Shown here: positions 1-8,299 of the stretch, in pieces
Numbering within the stretch: the stretch's first letter is position 1
Layout: each line of letters opens with the position of its first letter
DNA from: Gemmatimonadota bacterium
GTDB taxonomy: Bacteria; JAAXHH01
Assembly: GCA_009837395.1 (NCBI GenBank)
Contig: VXTP01000001.1
Location: forward strand, 1 to 57,051
DNA: 57,051 nt
Direction: 5' to 3'
Notes under the pieces: generated by a model
Databases searched by the model: none
The model's input: the letters and a program-made list of their open reading frames with translations, nothing else
What the model was told of the DNA's origin: nothing
Program-made: the position numbers and the translations under genes

Positions 1-1879
1 CCAGATTATGTTGAGCGGAAGCATTGCCCTGCTCGGCAGCCAGACGATACCATCTGTACGCTTCGGTATCATTCTTCTCGACGCCCTCGCCCTCGTCGTA
101 CATAACGCCCAAATTGTATTGGGCTTCTGCATAGTCCTGTTCGGCAGCCAGACGATACCATCTGTACGCTTCGGTATCATTCTTCTCGACGCCCTCGCCC
201 TCGTCGTACATAACGCCCAAATTGTATTGGGCTTCTGCATAGTCCTGTTCGGCAGCCAGACGATACCATCTTACCGCTTCGGTATCGTTCTCCTGGACGC
301 CCTCACCTTCGTCGTACATAACGCCCAAATTGTATTGGGCTTCTGCATGATCCTGCTCGGCGGCCAGACGATACCATCTGTACGCTTCGGTATCGTTCTT
401 CAGGACACCCTCACCCTCGTGATACATTACCCCCAGATTGTACTGGGCATTCGGGTGATCCTGCTCGGCGGCCAGGCGATACCACCTGATCGCCTCTTTG
501 TCGTCCTCCGGCACACCTTTCCCCTCGGAATATAGAAACCCAAGTCCGGACTGTCCGTGCGGGTTACCCTGTTCCGCAGCCAGGAGATACCACTTGTAGG
601 CCTCGTTGGCATTCGCCGGGACACCCAGGCCATTTTCATAGTGGCGTCCCAGTTGATACTGGGCAAGTGCATCGCCCTGTTCCACGGCCTTTCGTAACCA
701 ACGAACCGCCTCGGTAGCATCTCTGGGTACCCCTGTGCCGTTCCTATACATGCCTGCCAGGTTGAACTGGGCATTCGCATCGCCCTGTTCAGCGGCCAGG
801 AGAAACCAACGAACCGCCTCGGTAGCATCTTCAGATACACCCCAGCCGTGCTCGTACATGACACCCAGATTGAACTGGGCAGTCGCATAATTCTGCTCAG
901 CAGATTTTAGATACCAACGAACCGCCTCGGCATCATCTTCAGATACACCCCGACCATGTTCATACATGACGCCCAGGTTGAACTGGGCGGACGCATTGCC
1001 CTGATCCGCGGCCAGGCGATACCAGCGTACCGCCTCGGTAGCATCCTTAGCCACTCCCGATCCATTCTCATACATCAAACCTAGATTGATCTGGGCAGAC
1101 GGTTCGCCCTGTTCCGCAGCCAGACGATACCAGTGAATCGCCTCGGCAACGTCCGCTGGTACCCCCGTGCCTTTCTCATACTTGAGGCCGAGGTTGAACT
1201 GGGCGGTCGCATATTCTTGTTCCGCAGCCAAGCGATACCATCGTACCGCCTCAATGTCATCTTCCTTTACACCTAAGCCATTGTCGTACATGTGGCCCAG
1301 GTTATTTTGAGCGATTTCGTGCCCTTGTTCGGCCGCCTTGAGGTACCACTCGACGGCTTTAAATTCATTCTGCTCAACACCCTGGCCATTCGCATACAGG
1401 ATTCCCAGGGCGTACTGGGCGTTCGCGTAATCCTGTTCGGCAGCCCTGTAAAACCACCGGATTGCCTCAGTCGGTTCGTCCTGAACGCCTTCGCCGTACA
1501 GGTACTTGACGCCCAGGATGTACTGTGCGTTCGGATAGTCCTGATTTGCGGCTCTGGAGTACCATTCTACTGCTTTCGCGTCGTCTTTGACTAAGCCTTC
1601 GCCATCATCGTACATGACGCCGATCATATACTGGGCTTTCGGGTGGTCCTGTTCCGCAGCTTTTCGGTACCACTCCATCGCCTTTGCGTTGTCTTCTTCC
1701 ACACCGCGACCAAAGAAATACATGTCACCGAGTGAAGTTTGCGCCCCGGCATCGCCCTGCTCGGCTTTCTGCAACGTCTCTTCGAAATCGGGCGATTCCT
1801 GGGCGGTAACGCTGCCGGTAACGCAGACGGCACAGGTAATCAGCGTCGATAGTGCAAGGTAGATTTGCCATTTAATCAA
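1..1879 (-). CDS. Secreted Sel1-repeat (TPR-like) protein, 3' end outside window
   Basis: The reverse frame is open from a TTG at 1879 to the left edge, so the gene is partial at its C-terminus. A GGAG lies 8 nt before the TTG; no ATG lies upstream in frame. The first 26 residues form a signal peptide (MIKWQIYLALSTLITCAVCV, then a GSVTA/QES cleavage context). The rest is about 16 Sel1 units of 36 residues with the pattern A.AQ.NLG.MY..G.GV..D..EA.RWYR.AAEQ. Sel1 arrays are helical solenoids that bind protein partners; with a signal peptide this one should act in the periplasm or outside the cell. No enzymatic domain is seen. Family assignment is firm; the partner is unknown. Confidence 0.9.
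   Translation of the reverse strand, partial: MIKWQIYLALSTLITCAVCVTGSVTAQESPDFEETLQKAEQGDAGAQTSLGDMYFFGRGVEEDNAKAMEWYRKAAEQDHPKAQYMIGVMYDDGEGLVKDDAKAVEWYSRAANQDYPNAQYILGVKYLYGEGVQDEPTEAIRWFYRAAEQDYANAQYALGILYANGQGVEQNEFKAVEWYLKAAEQGHEIAQNNLGHMYDNGLGVKEDDIEAVRWYRLAAEQEYATAQFNLGLKYEKGTGVPADVAEAIHWYRLAAEQGEPSAQINLGLMYENGSGVAKDATEAVRWYRLAADQGNASAQFNLGVMYEHGRGVSEDDAEAVRWYLKSAEQNYATAQFNLGVMYEHGWGVSEDATEAVRWFLLAAEQGDANAQFNLAGMYRNGTGVPRDATEAVRWLRKAVEQGDALAQYQLGRHYENGLGVPANANEAYKWYLLAAEQGNPHGQSGLGFLYSEGKGVPEDDKEAIRWYRLAAEQDHPNAQYNLGVMYHEGEGVLKNDTEAYRWYRLAAEQDHAEAQYNLGVMYDEGEGVQENDTEAVRWYRLAAEQDYAEAQYNLGVMYDEGEGVEKNDTEAYRWYRLAAEQDYAEAQYNLGVMYDEGEGVEKNDTEAYRWYRLAAEQGNASAQHNL
33..248. repeat. Two identical 108-bp tandem Sel1 units
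   Basis: Positions 33-140 and 141-248 are identical base for base, and a third copy starting at 249 differs only slightly at first. 108 bp equals one 36-residue Sel1 unit, so the array has expanded or been homogenised recently by whole units, without frame change. Confidence 0.95.
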
Positions 1880-2272
1880 GTGGCGAACTCCGTGAATTAC
1901 GAACTCCACGCGATACGTTCTGGGCAGGGGGATGTTCAGGTGATTCAGGATGTTGGACGAATTCCTGATAATAAGTGGGGTGCTCTACGTTTCGGCAACT
2001 CGAATAGTACCGCATGCCAGATTTTCATTCGTGATTGGCGGGTTTTAATGGAAGCCAATGTGAGGGAGCATCCTTGACCGGGACAACTAGTTTAAGTTCA
2101 TTGATTGAAATGCGTTAATCAGAACACTGAATACTAAAATGTAAAAGCGCCCGTCGCCTTCGCCGAGTGGGCACCCATGCCTACGTAGTATGGTCACCCA
2201 ACACTTCGTCGAGTCGGCGCCCACTACCTTCGTCTAACGTAAACCGGCCGCCGTCACTGAGAGGAGCACCCA
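1880..2272. other. Intergenic region between divergent Sel1 and sulfatase genes
   Basis: This 393-bp gap separates two divergently transcribed genes and must hold both promoters. I see an AT-richer stretch around 2090-2150 but no convincing -35/-10 pair, no RNA gene and no supported ORF. The sulfatase ribosome binding site (GAGGAG) is at 2261-2266. Confidence 0.4.
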
Positions 2273-3733
2273 TTGCCTGAGCGACCCAATATCGTCGTCC
2301 TGATGTCCGACCAGCAGCGGCTCGACACGGTGAGTTGCTACGGGCTGAACGATGTGTGCCGGACGCCACACATCGACGCCCTGGCCGCCCGCGGCGTGCG
2401 CTTCGACTGGGCGTTCACGCCGACGGCGATCTGCTCGCCGGCCCGCGCATCGTTCTACACGGGCCTCTATCCGCACAATCACGGGGTGACGGCAAACGGA
2501 CTGTGTCTACGCGAGGGCGTGCGCGGCATCAACCACTACCTGTCGGATGCAGGTTATCGCTGCGGGTACGCCGGCAAGTGGCACGTGGACCAGGAGACCG
2601 GTCCGACGGGCTACGGGTTCACCGGCAAAGACTTCATGGGCTACGGCTTCCCCGGGGGGAATCTGCTGCCCGGCCTGCAGTTTGGCGGCAGCCTAAGCAG
2701 CCACAACCATTACGCCGACTATCTAAAGGAAAAAGGTTTTGACCCGCCGCCCACGGTCTCGCACCGCTACGTCGGCACCAATCCCGCGAACCAGCGGCAG
2801 GAGATGTTCGCCCTGCACGAGGGGCCGGTCGAGTCGTGCATCGAGTATTATGTCGCCGAGGAAGCCATCGGCGTGCTCGACGAGGTGGCCGGCGGCGAGG
2901 AACCCTTCTACCTGTGGGCCAATTTCTGGGGGCCGCACAGCCCTTCGCTGGTTCCGGAGCCGTACTTTTCCATGTACGATCCAAAGGCTATACCGGAACA
3001 CCCGGGATACGCTGAGACCTTCGAGAAAAAACCCTACCGCCAGCAACTGATCGAACACATGTGGGGGCTGGGTGATTACGGCTGGGAGGGATTCCAGGAA
3101 ATCGCGGCGCGCTACTTCGGCCACTGCACGCTCATCGACGACATGGTGGGACGCGTCGTCGCTCACCTGAATAAACTGGGCGTGCTCGACAACACCATCA
3201 TCGTATATACGTCCGATCACGGGGACTGTCTCGGCGCGCACAAGCTGATCGAGAAGGGCGAGTTCATGTACGACGAGATCTACCGCATTCCCCTCGTCAT
3301 CGCCCATCCCGAATGCCAGGCACCCGGCACGGCCTGCGGCGAGTTCGTCTACCTCCACGAAATCATGCAGTCATCCCTCGACGCCGCTGGTCTCGAAGTG
3401 CCCGACGGCCTCGACGGCCAGTCCTTCCTGCCGGCCATCGAGGGACGCCCCTTTGAGAACGGCCGCGAGGAAGTCTACTGCGTATTCGACCGCCACTTTA
3501 CGGTGGCCAACCAGCGCATGGTCCGCACCCGCACCCACCAGTTCACCTTTAATTCAACCGATCCCGGCGAACTGTACGACCTGGAGCGCGATCCCTACCA
3601 GCTCGACAACGTGTACGGCGATCCGGCCTACGACGCCGTGCGCCAGAACCTGAAAGGACGGATGGAACGCTACATGGAGGATCTGGGCGACCCGTTGCGT
3701 GGGTGGTTCGGGAAGGTTAAGGGGGCGTACTGA
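2273..3733 (+). CDS. Type I (formylglycine-dependent) sulfatase
   Basis: A 486-residue member of the alkaline-phosphatase-like sulfatase family, which hydrolyses sulfate esters. The start is TTG at 2273 with GAGGAG 6 nt upstream. The N-terminal NIVVLMSDQQ gives the first metal-binding Asp. C54-S-P-A-R58 is the C-x-P-x-R signature whose Cys is oxidised to formylglycine by a sulfatase-activating enzyme. YTSDHGD near residue 317 supplies further metal ligands. No signal peptide is apparent, so the protein looks cytoplasmic. It ends in a short domain typical of choline-sulfatase-like and arylsulfatase-A-like enzymes. The substrate cannot be told. Downstream genes are on the opposite strand. Confidence 0.92.
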   Translation: MPERPNIVVLMSDQQRLDTVSCYGLNDVCRTPHIDALAARGVRFDWAFTPTAICSPARASFYTGLYPHNHGVTANGLCLREGVRGINHYLSDAGYRCGYAGKWHVDQETGPTGYGFTGKDFMGYGFPGGNLLPGLQFGGSLSSHNHYADYLKEKGFDPPPTVSHRYVGTNPANQRQEMFALHEGPVESCIEYYVAEEAIGVLDEVAGGEEPFYLWANFWGPHSPSLVPEPYFSMYDPKAIPEHPGYAETFEKKPYRQQLIEHMWGLGDYGWEGFQEIAARYFGHCTLIDDMVGRVVAHLNKLGVLDNTIIVYTSDHGDCLGAHKLIEKGEFMYDEIYRIPLVIAHPECQAPGTACGEFVYLHEIMQSSLDAAGLEVPDGLDGQSFLPAIEGRPFENGREEVYCVFDRHFTVANQRMVRTRTHQFTFNSTDPGELYDLERDPYQLDNVYGDPAYDAVRQNLKGRMERYMEDLGDPLRGWFGKVKGAY

Positions 3734-3826
3734 GGTGTCGTCAGGGGCGTCGTCAGGGCGCCCGCCGAAGCAGAACGGGTCGCGTGTACTAGGAGAGCGG
3801 GTAGACACGGGCGGTGCCCGCATTGC

Positions 3827-4741
3827 TCAACCCGGCTCCCTTGCCTCCGCCCATTCGCGGAGCGGTACGTCGTCCTTGTCTTCCGACATCCAATGCCGGG
3901 ACGCGGGGTGGTAGTCCGGGTCCGGTCCCATCGGGTCGCCCTTCGGGGAAAGGGCGCCCAGCAGCTGCCGACGGACGGGCGAGCTTCTTTCGATGAGTCC
4001 GGGATCCTGCTCGTTGTAATCGGTCGGCCGAAGCCAGCGGTAGTGGTATCCCACGTGCATGATCTTCCGCGTCTTCCGCGAGAGGTTGGGGCCGACGCAG
4101 TGCCACACCGCGGTGCGCCACAACACGGCCGAGCCGATGGGTAGTTTGAGCTCGACCGCCCCATCCGGATCCGTCCCGTTATCGCGATTCCGTAGTTCGT
4201 CCATTCTGAGCCGGTGACTGCCCGGCACCAGCCACAGGTTGCCGCAGTTGGATTCGGTCATGTCGTAGAGCACGTAGAAGACCTTGATCTCCATGAACGG
4301 CAGGCGCCCATCGAGGGAAGGCCCCAGAAACAGGTCGTCGCTCGCCAGGTCGGGATGCCAGCCGACGTTGCGGTATCCCACCTGGTGGTCTTCGCCCTTG
4401 CCGACGCCCGAAATGCGGCCCTTCAAGTCCTCGGGATAGGGCGGCCGGTAGTCCAGGTGCGTAGTACGGATCTGGATGTTACAGCCAATTGCGTCCACCA
4501 CCAGGGGCAGCATGCGCGGGTGGTCGATGAGATCGAGAAAGGCCTCGTGATGGGCCAAGGCGTTGCGCACGGCATAGGGGTCATCGGGGCCCAGGTCCTT
4601 CTCCGCACGAATCCGGTCGCCCACCTCGTCGATGGCCGCAAGCAACCGGTGGAGTTCGGCCTGGTCGAAGAATTCTTCGAGAACTATAAAGCCCTTCTCG
4701 TCAAAGTCTTGGGCCTGCTGGGGCGTCATTGCAAGGGGCAT
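3827..4741 (-). CDS. Phytanoyl-CoA dioxygenase (PhyH) family oxygenase
   Basis: A 304-residue Fe(II)/2-oxoglutarate oxygenase of the PhyH family. ATG at 4741 is preceded by GAGGAG at 8 nt. The facial triad is visible as H129-x-D131 (in GWHPD) and H214 (in AVWHCVG), with an Arg shortly after (R222 or R225) as the likely 2-oxoglutarate anchor. These enzymes hydroxylate diverse small molecules, and the sequence does not reveal which. It converges on the sulfatase with 93 bp between them. The following minus-strand genes are PotD-like binding proteins, which may or may not supply its substrate. Confidence 0.9.
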   Translation of the reverse strand: MPLAMTPQQAQDFDEKGFIVLEEFFDQAELHRLLAAIDEVGDRIRAEKDLGPDDPYAVRNALAHHEAFLDLIDHPRMLPLVVDAIGCNIQIRTTHLDYRPPYPEDLKGRISGVGKGEDHQVGYRNVGWHPDLASDDLFLGPSLDGRLPFMEIKVFYVLYDMTESNCGNLWLVPGSHRLRMDELRNRDNGTDPDGAVELKLPIGSAVLWRTAVWHCVGPNLSRKTRKIMHVGYHYRWLRPTDYNEQDPGLIERSSPVRRQLLGALSPKGDPMGPDPDYHPASRHWMSEDKDDVPLREWAEAREPG

Positions 4742-4790
4742 TTAGGTCTCCTCACCGGGCCGGTGGCCGGTCGTGCGATGGAGTGTTAAC

Positions 4791-5900
4791 TCACCGCGCC
4801 AGCCACGTGCTGAACCGCTCGTTCATCTCTTCGCCGTTGTCGCTCCACCATTCCCAGTCATCGTGCAGGGCGCGCGCCACGTTCTCCGGGGCTGTGGGCA
4901 TGTGCGGTCTCATGTCCACACCCGTCTCGGCGTGGGTCGAGATCAGAGGCATGGCGGAACGGCGCGTCGGGCTGTAGGCGATGTACCGGGCGAGGCTGGC
5001 CATGGACTCTGCCCGGCTGGCATACCTGAGAAACCGGCGTGCGGCTTCGAGGTTGCGCGTGCCTTCGACGATGCCGTACCCGCTCGTATACAGAATCTGG
5101 CTGTCCCAGAGTATGATGAAGGGTTGTCCCTCAAGCTCCTGGGCGTTGAAAATACGTCCGTTGGCTGCCGTGGTCATCGTTACCTCGCCGTCGGCCAGCA
5201 TCTGCGGGGGATGGGCAGCCGTCTCCCACCATACGATCTGTTCCTTGATCGTGTCCAGTTTGCGGAACGCGCGGCGAACACCTTCCTCGGTGTCAAGCGT
5301 ATTATACACGTCCTCCCGTGGAACGCCGTCAGCCATGAGGGCAAACTCGAGATTGGCCACGGGCGAACGTTTCATTCCCCGTCTGCCCGGAAACTTTTCC
5401 AGATCGAAGAAGTCGGCTGTTGTGGTGGGTTTCACGTCGCCAATTCGCGCGTCGTTGTACGCGATCATCCTCGAAAAGAACAACTTGGTTACGCCGCATT
5501 CGGTGATAGTACCCTCGACGAAATCATCCGCCGCGGACGCGCCGTCGGCGCCCTTGGGCAGGTCGTCGATACTAACAGGAACGAGCAACCCCTCGTCGCA
5601 ACCCCGGACGAGTTCGGGCATATTCAGATCAACGACATCCCAGAACACGTTCCCCATCTCCACCTGGGCACGGATCTGCGCCAATCCTCCGGTGTAGTCC
5701 TCCAGGTTGATCCTGATGCCTGTTTCCGCCTCGAACCGATCGTGGTAGCTTCTTTCACAGGCCCGAGCGTAAGAACCGCCGAAGCTGACGACGGTGATCG
5801 TCTGGTTTTGGGCAGATACCTGGCCTGGTGGACAGGCAGAGAGCCAGGCCAAGACCACGAGGACCGAAAGGACGATACGAATCATGGGAGAACTGCTCAA
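4791..5900 (-). CDS. PotD-like polyamine-type ABC substrate-binding protein, copy 1 (possible lipoprotein)
   Basis: A 369-residue periplasmic binding protein of the PotD/COG0687 type (TITVVSFGGSY at the N-terminus, DVVDLNMPELVRGC, WWETAAHPPQMLADGEV). I choose TTG at 5900: AGGAG lies 8 nt upstream and the codon aligns with the ATG of the neighbouring paralogue. A later in-frame ATG at 5885 is the alternative. The signal region reads VLVVLAWLSAC-PPG, so LSAC could serve as a lipobox. The paralogue has Tyr at that position, so the two copies may differ in anchoring. No ATPase or permease gene lies nearby. Ligand unknown; polyamine-like by family only. Confidence 0.85.
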   Translation of the reverse strand: MSSSPMIRIVLSVLVVLAWLSACPPGQVSAQNQTITVVSFGGSYARACERSYHDRFEAETGIRINLEDYTGGLAQIRAQVEMGNVFWDVVDLNMPELVRGCDEGLLVPVSIDDLPKGADGASAADDFVEGTITECGVTKLFFSRMIAYNDARIGDVKPTTTADFFDLEKFPGRRGMKRSPVANLEFALMADGVPREDVYNTLDTEEGVRRAFRKLDTIKEQIVWWETAAHPPQMLADGEVTMTTAANGRIFNAQELEGQPFIILWDSQILYTSGYGIVEGTRNLEAARRFLRYASRAESMASLARYIAYSPTRRSAMPLISTHAETGVDMRPHMPTAPENVARALHDDWEWWSDNGEEMNERFSTWLAR

Positions 5901-5926
5901 TATTCGGTCTCCTGGCTCCTCACCGC

Positions 5927-5989
5927 GCCGACTCACCGCACCAGCCACGTGCTGTTGGACGGGCCGACTCACCTCGCCAGCCACGTGCT
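5927..5989. repeat. 36-bp-period tandem repeat spanning the stop codon of PotD copy 2
   Basis: The 27-bp segment 5963-5989, which encodes the last residues and stop of the right-hand PotD gene, recurs at 5927-5953 with two mismatches. The offset is 36 bp, so the downstream copy supplies a second in-frame TGA. A shorter fragment follows near 5914-5929. Confidence 0.85.
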
Positions 5990-7081
5990 GAAGCGCTCGT
6001 TCATCTCTTCGCCGTTGTCGCTCCACCATTCCCAGTCGTTGTGCAAGGCGCGCGCCGCGTTCTCCGGGGTCGAGGGCATGTGCGGCCTCATGTCCACTCC
6101 CGTCTCGGCGTGGGTCGAGATCAGCGGCATGGCGGAACGGCGCGTCGGACTGTAGGCGATGTACCGTGCGAGGCCGGCCATGGACTCCGCCGTGGCGGCG
6201 AAGTCGAAGAACCGGAGCGCGGCATCAAGGTTGCGCGTGCCTTCGACGATGCCGAACCCGCTCGTATCCAGGACCTGGCCGTCCCAGACGATGACAAATG
6301 GCTGATCCTCCAGCACCTGGGCGTTGAAGATGCGCCCGTTGTAGGCCGTGGTCATCACGACCTCGCCGTCGGCCAGCAACTGCGGCGGATGGGCCCCGGT
6401 CTCCCACCATATGATGTGTTCCTTGATGGTATCCAGCTTGCGGAAGGCCCGGGCGATGCCCTCCTCCGTGTCCAGCGTGGCGTATACCTTGTCCAGCGGC
6501 ACCCCGTCCGCCATCAGCGCGAATTCGAGATTGACCCGCGGAACTCGACGCATGCCCCGGCGGCCCGGGAACTTTTCCAGGTCGAAGAAGTCGTTGACGG
6601 TCTTGGGCTTCACGTCGCCGATGCGTTTGTCGTTGTACGCAAAAACCGTCGAAAAGAAAAGGGTCGTCACGCCGCATTCCGAGACCGTACCCTCAACGAA
6701 GTCGTCCACGGCCGGCGTGCCATCAGCGCCCGGAGAAAAATCGTCGATGCTGATCGGAACAAGCAGTCCTTCATCGCAACCCCGGACGAGATCGGCAACA
6801 TTCATATCGACCACGTCCCAGTATACATTTCCCACGTCCACCTGCGCACGGATCTGCGCCAGCCCGCCGTTGTAGTCCTCGAAGTTGATCTTGATGCCCG
6901 TTTCCGCTTCGAACCGCTCGTGGTAGCCCTTCTCACAGGCACGGGAGTAGGAGCCACCGAAGCTGACGACGGTGATCGTCTGGTTTTGGGCCGATACCTG
7001 GCCCGGGGGATATGCGGCGAGCGACGCCAATACGATCAGGGATGATAGGACGATGCGAAATATGGGGGAATTACTCGGCAT
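5969..7081 (-). CDS. PotD-like polyamine-type ABC substrate-binding protein, copy 2
   Basis: A 370-residue paralogue of the gene at 4791-5900, similar along its whole length, so the pair arose by tandem duplication. ATG at 7081 starts a signal peptide (MPSNSPIFRIVLSSLIVLAS, then LAAYPPGQVSA/QNQ). Unlike copy 1 it has Tyr rather than Cys before PPG, which predicts a soluble periplasmic protein cut after VSA. Order on the minus strand is copy 2, then copy 1, with 68 bp between stop and start. An ABC permease and ATPase would be needed for uptake and are not in the window. Confidence 0.87.
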   Translation of the reverse strand: MPSNSPIFRIVLSSLIVLASLAAYPPGQVSAQNQTITVVSFGGSYSRACEKGYHERFEAETGIKINFEDYNGGLAQIRAQVDVGNVYWDVVDMNVADLVRGCDEGLLVPISIDDFSPGADGTPAVDDFVEGTVSECGVTTLFFSTVFAYNDKRIGDVKPKTVNDFFDLEKFPGRRGMRRVPRVNLEFALMADGVPLDKVYATLDTEEGIARAFRKLDTIKEHIIWWETGAHPPQLLADGEVVMTTAYNGRIFNAQVLEDQPFVIVWDGQVLDTSGFGIVEGTRNLDAALRFFDFAATAESMAGLARYIAYSPTRRSAMPLISTHAETGVDMRPHMPSTPENAARALHNDWEWWSDNGEEMNERFSTWLAR

Positions 7082-7141
7082 TCGGATTACTCTCAGGATG
7101 TTCGGAATGGGAAGGTGATGGTTGGTAGGATAGACGGTTGG

Positions 7142-7169
7142 TTGACCTGATGAAGTTAAGTTAGGTCAA
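7142..7169. promoter_or_regulatory. Perfect 7-bp inverted repeat (TTGACCT-N14-AGGTCAA)
   Basis: Two perfect 7-bp arms have starts 21 bp apart, about two helical turns, and sit 61 bp before the start of the PotD pair. The geometry suits a dimeric repressor. The regulator is unknown, and a weak hairpin is the alternative. Confidence 0.4.
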
Positions 7170-7202
7170 ATGTGCTGGTAATCAATACAAAACGGGTGGG
7201 AT

Positions 7203-8084
7203 TCAGGGATAGGCCCTGTAAATCGCAGGCGTAAGGCGAACACGATCCGCCAGCGGAGGTTCCAGGCGGTAGGCTCGCGCTCTTCTGCGAAAGTCGTATA
7301 ACCTCACGACCCTGAAGATCTCGGGGTTTTCCTCGGATACGCTCAGTTCGTTCCTTGTAATGAAGAACGGCGTTGTCTTCGGACCGTTCGTCGTTTTGAT
7401 CTCCAGCCAGCGCTCACGATCTGCCTCGTCGCCTTTGCCAGTTCCGTTGAAGGACAGGATGTCGTAGCCGTAACCATCCCCATCGTCCCGGGCGACCCAA
7501 CGTACATTGTCCGCAAGGTCCTGTCTGCCCAGCATGGACAACCTCTTCCGTTCCAATTCGAACACGAATTCCTCGCCCGCCTTTCCAAGCATACGATTGC
7601 GGGCATCCCGCTCGGCAGGGGGTTCGAACTTTCGGATAATCCTGCTGATGTCTTCCGGCAATTTTGGATCTGTGACTTCCGGAGGTAGCGGCGCGTCTAC
7701 ATAGACCTGTTCCGGGTCTACTACCTGTTCCGTATCTATGCGATATTTGGGTAAAGGTTCCCTTACTGCAGCAGCCTCTCCCGTCAGCGACGCATACAGA
7801 ACAGTGTCACCATGAAGGCGTGCCTGCACCGCCTCGAACAACGCCTGCTGAAAGTTGCTGTAAGGCTTATACCCATCGATATAGGGAAGGCCGAGAACGG
7901 CCAACACCGCGCTGATGTTCATGTGCTTACGCTCAATCGATCCCTTGGTACGATCAATGGTGTCCATGAGCGCAAGACGATGCTCTGTCTTGTTGTAAAA
8001 GCGTCCTTCTATTTCGAGCGCGAGCATTTCGAAATAGTCTTCAATGATGGCGGAGATTTCGGCTTCGGACCAGTTACGGGGCAT
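7203..8084 (-). CDS. DUF3883 (NOV C-terminal-like) domain protein
   Basis: A 293-residue protein. An upstream TTG at 8138 extends the frame, but the ATG at 8084 gives the N-terminus usual for this family (MPRNWSEAEISAIIEDYFEM). The N-terminal half carries the segment RKHMNISAVLAVLGLPYIDGY. The C-terminal half (about residues 185-290) is the DUF3883 domain, with AGEEFVFELERKRL and the nuclease-like core DGYGYDILSF...RERWLEIKTT. The D...E-x-K arrangement resembles PD-(D/E)xK folds. The domain is often found in restriction and defence proteins, but no partner genes are present here. Function unknown. Confidence 0.8.
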   Translation of the reverse strand: MPRNWSEAEISAIIEDYFEMLALEIEGRFYNKTEHRLALMDTIDRTKGSIERKHMNISAVLAVLGLPYIDGYKPYSNFQQALFEAVQARLHGDTVLYASLTGEAAAVREPLPKYRIDTEQVVDPEQVYVDAPLPPEVTDPKLPEDISRIIRKFEPPAERDARNRMLGKAGEEFVFELERKRLSMLGRQDLADNVRWVARDDGDGYGYDILSFNGTGKGDEADRERWLEIKTTNGPKTTPFFITRNELSVSEENPEIFRVVRLYDFRRRARAYRLEPPLADRVRLTPAIYRAYP

Positions 8085-8192
8085 GGGGGGCTTCGTATGT
8101 CTTTGGATGTCAGGCAACACTTTGGTCAGCAAATGCAACTGTTTGTAATCTTGAAGGTACGCCCACGTTAACTATGCGCTCGTTTATATGAA

Positions 8193-8249
8193 AAATGTAT
8201 ACCATGTGATCAAAAAACTATGAAATCTGACAACATGGTTTACACATTT
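8193..8249. repeat. Imperfect long inverted repeat in AT-rich intergenic DNA
   Basis: AAATGTATACCATGT at 8193-8207 is mirrored by ACATGGTTTACACATTT at 8233-8249, with a 25-bp centre. Arms match except for two inserted bases. It lies about 110-165 bp upstream of the DUF3883 start in an unusually AT-rich stretch. It could be an operator or a hairpin between the oxygenase and the DUF3883 gene. Confidence 0.5.
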
Positions 8250-8299
8250 CACATCTGCTTCGGTCGACTTCCCGCCTTTTCGACTGACCCTTTTCATAC

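Noticed and set aside
1-1600. Regular repeats that could suggest a CRISPR array
   Set aside because: Units are 108 bp, contiguous and coding (36-residue Sel1 units), with no unique spacers.
1865-2077. Possible 70-residue ORF in the spacer before the sulfatase
   Set aside because: It overlaps the Sel1 start region, has no ribosome binding site and resembles nothing known.
5901-6029. N-terminal extension of PotD copy 1 to an ATG at 6029
   Set aside because: The extra codons are the 3' end of PotD copy 2 read in another frame, and the TTG at 5900 has the ribosome binding site and aligns with the paralogue's start.
4773-6155. Long plus-strand open frames opposite the PotD genes (also 5828-7045)
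   Set aside because: They lie exactly antisense to two well-supported binding-protein genes, lack ribosome binding sites and known motifs, and are explained by GC-rich codon usage and the gene duplication.
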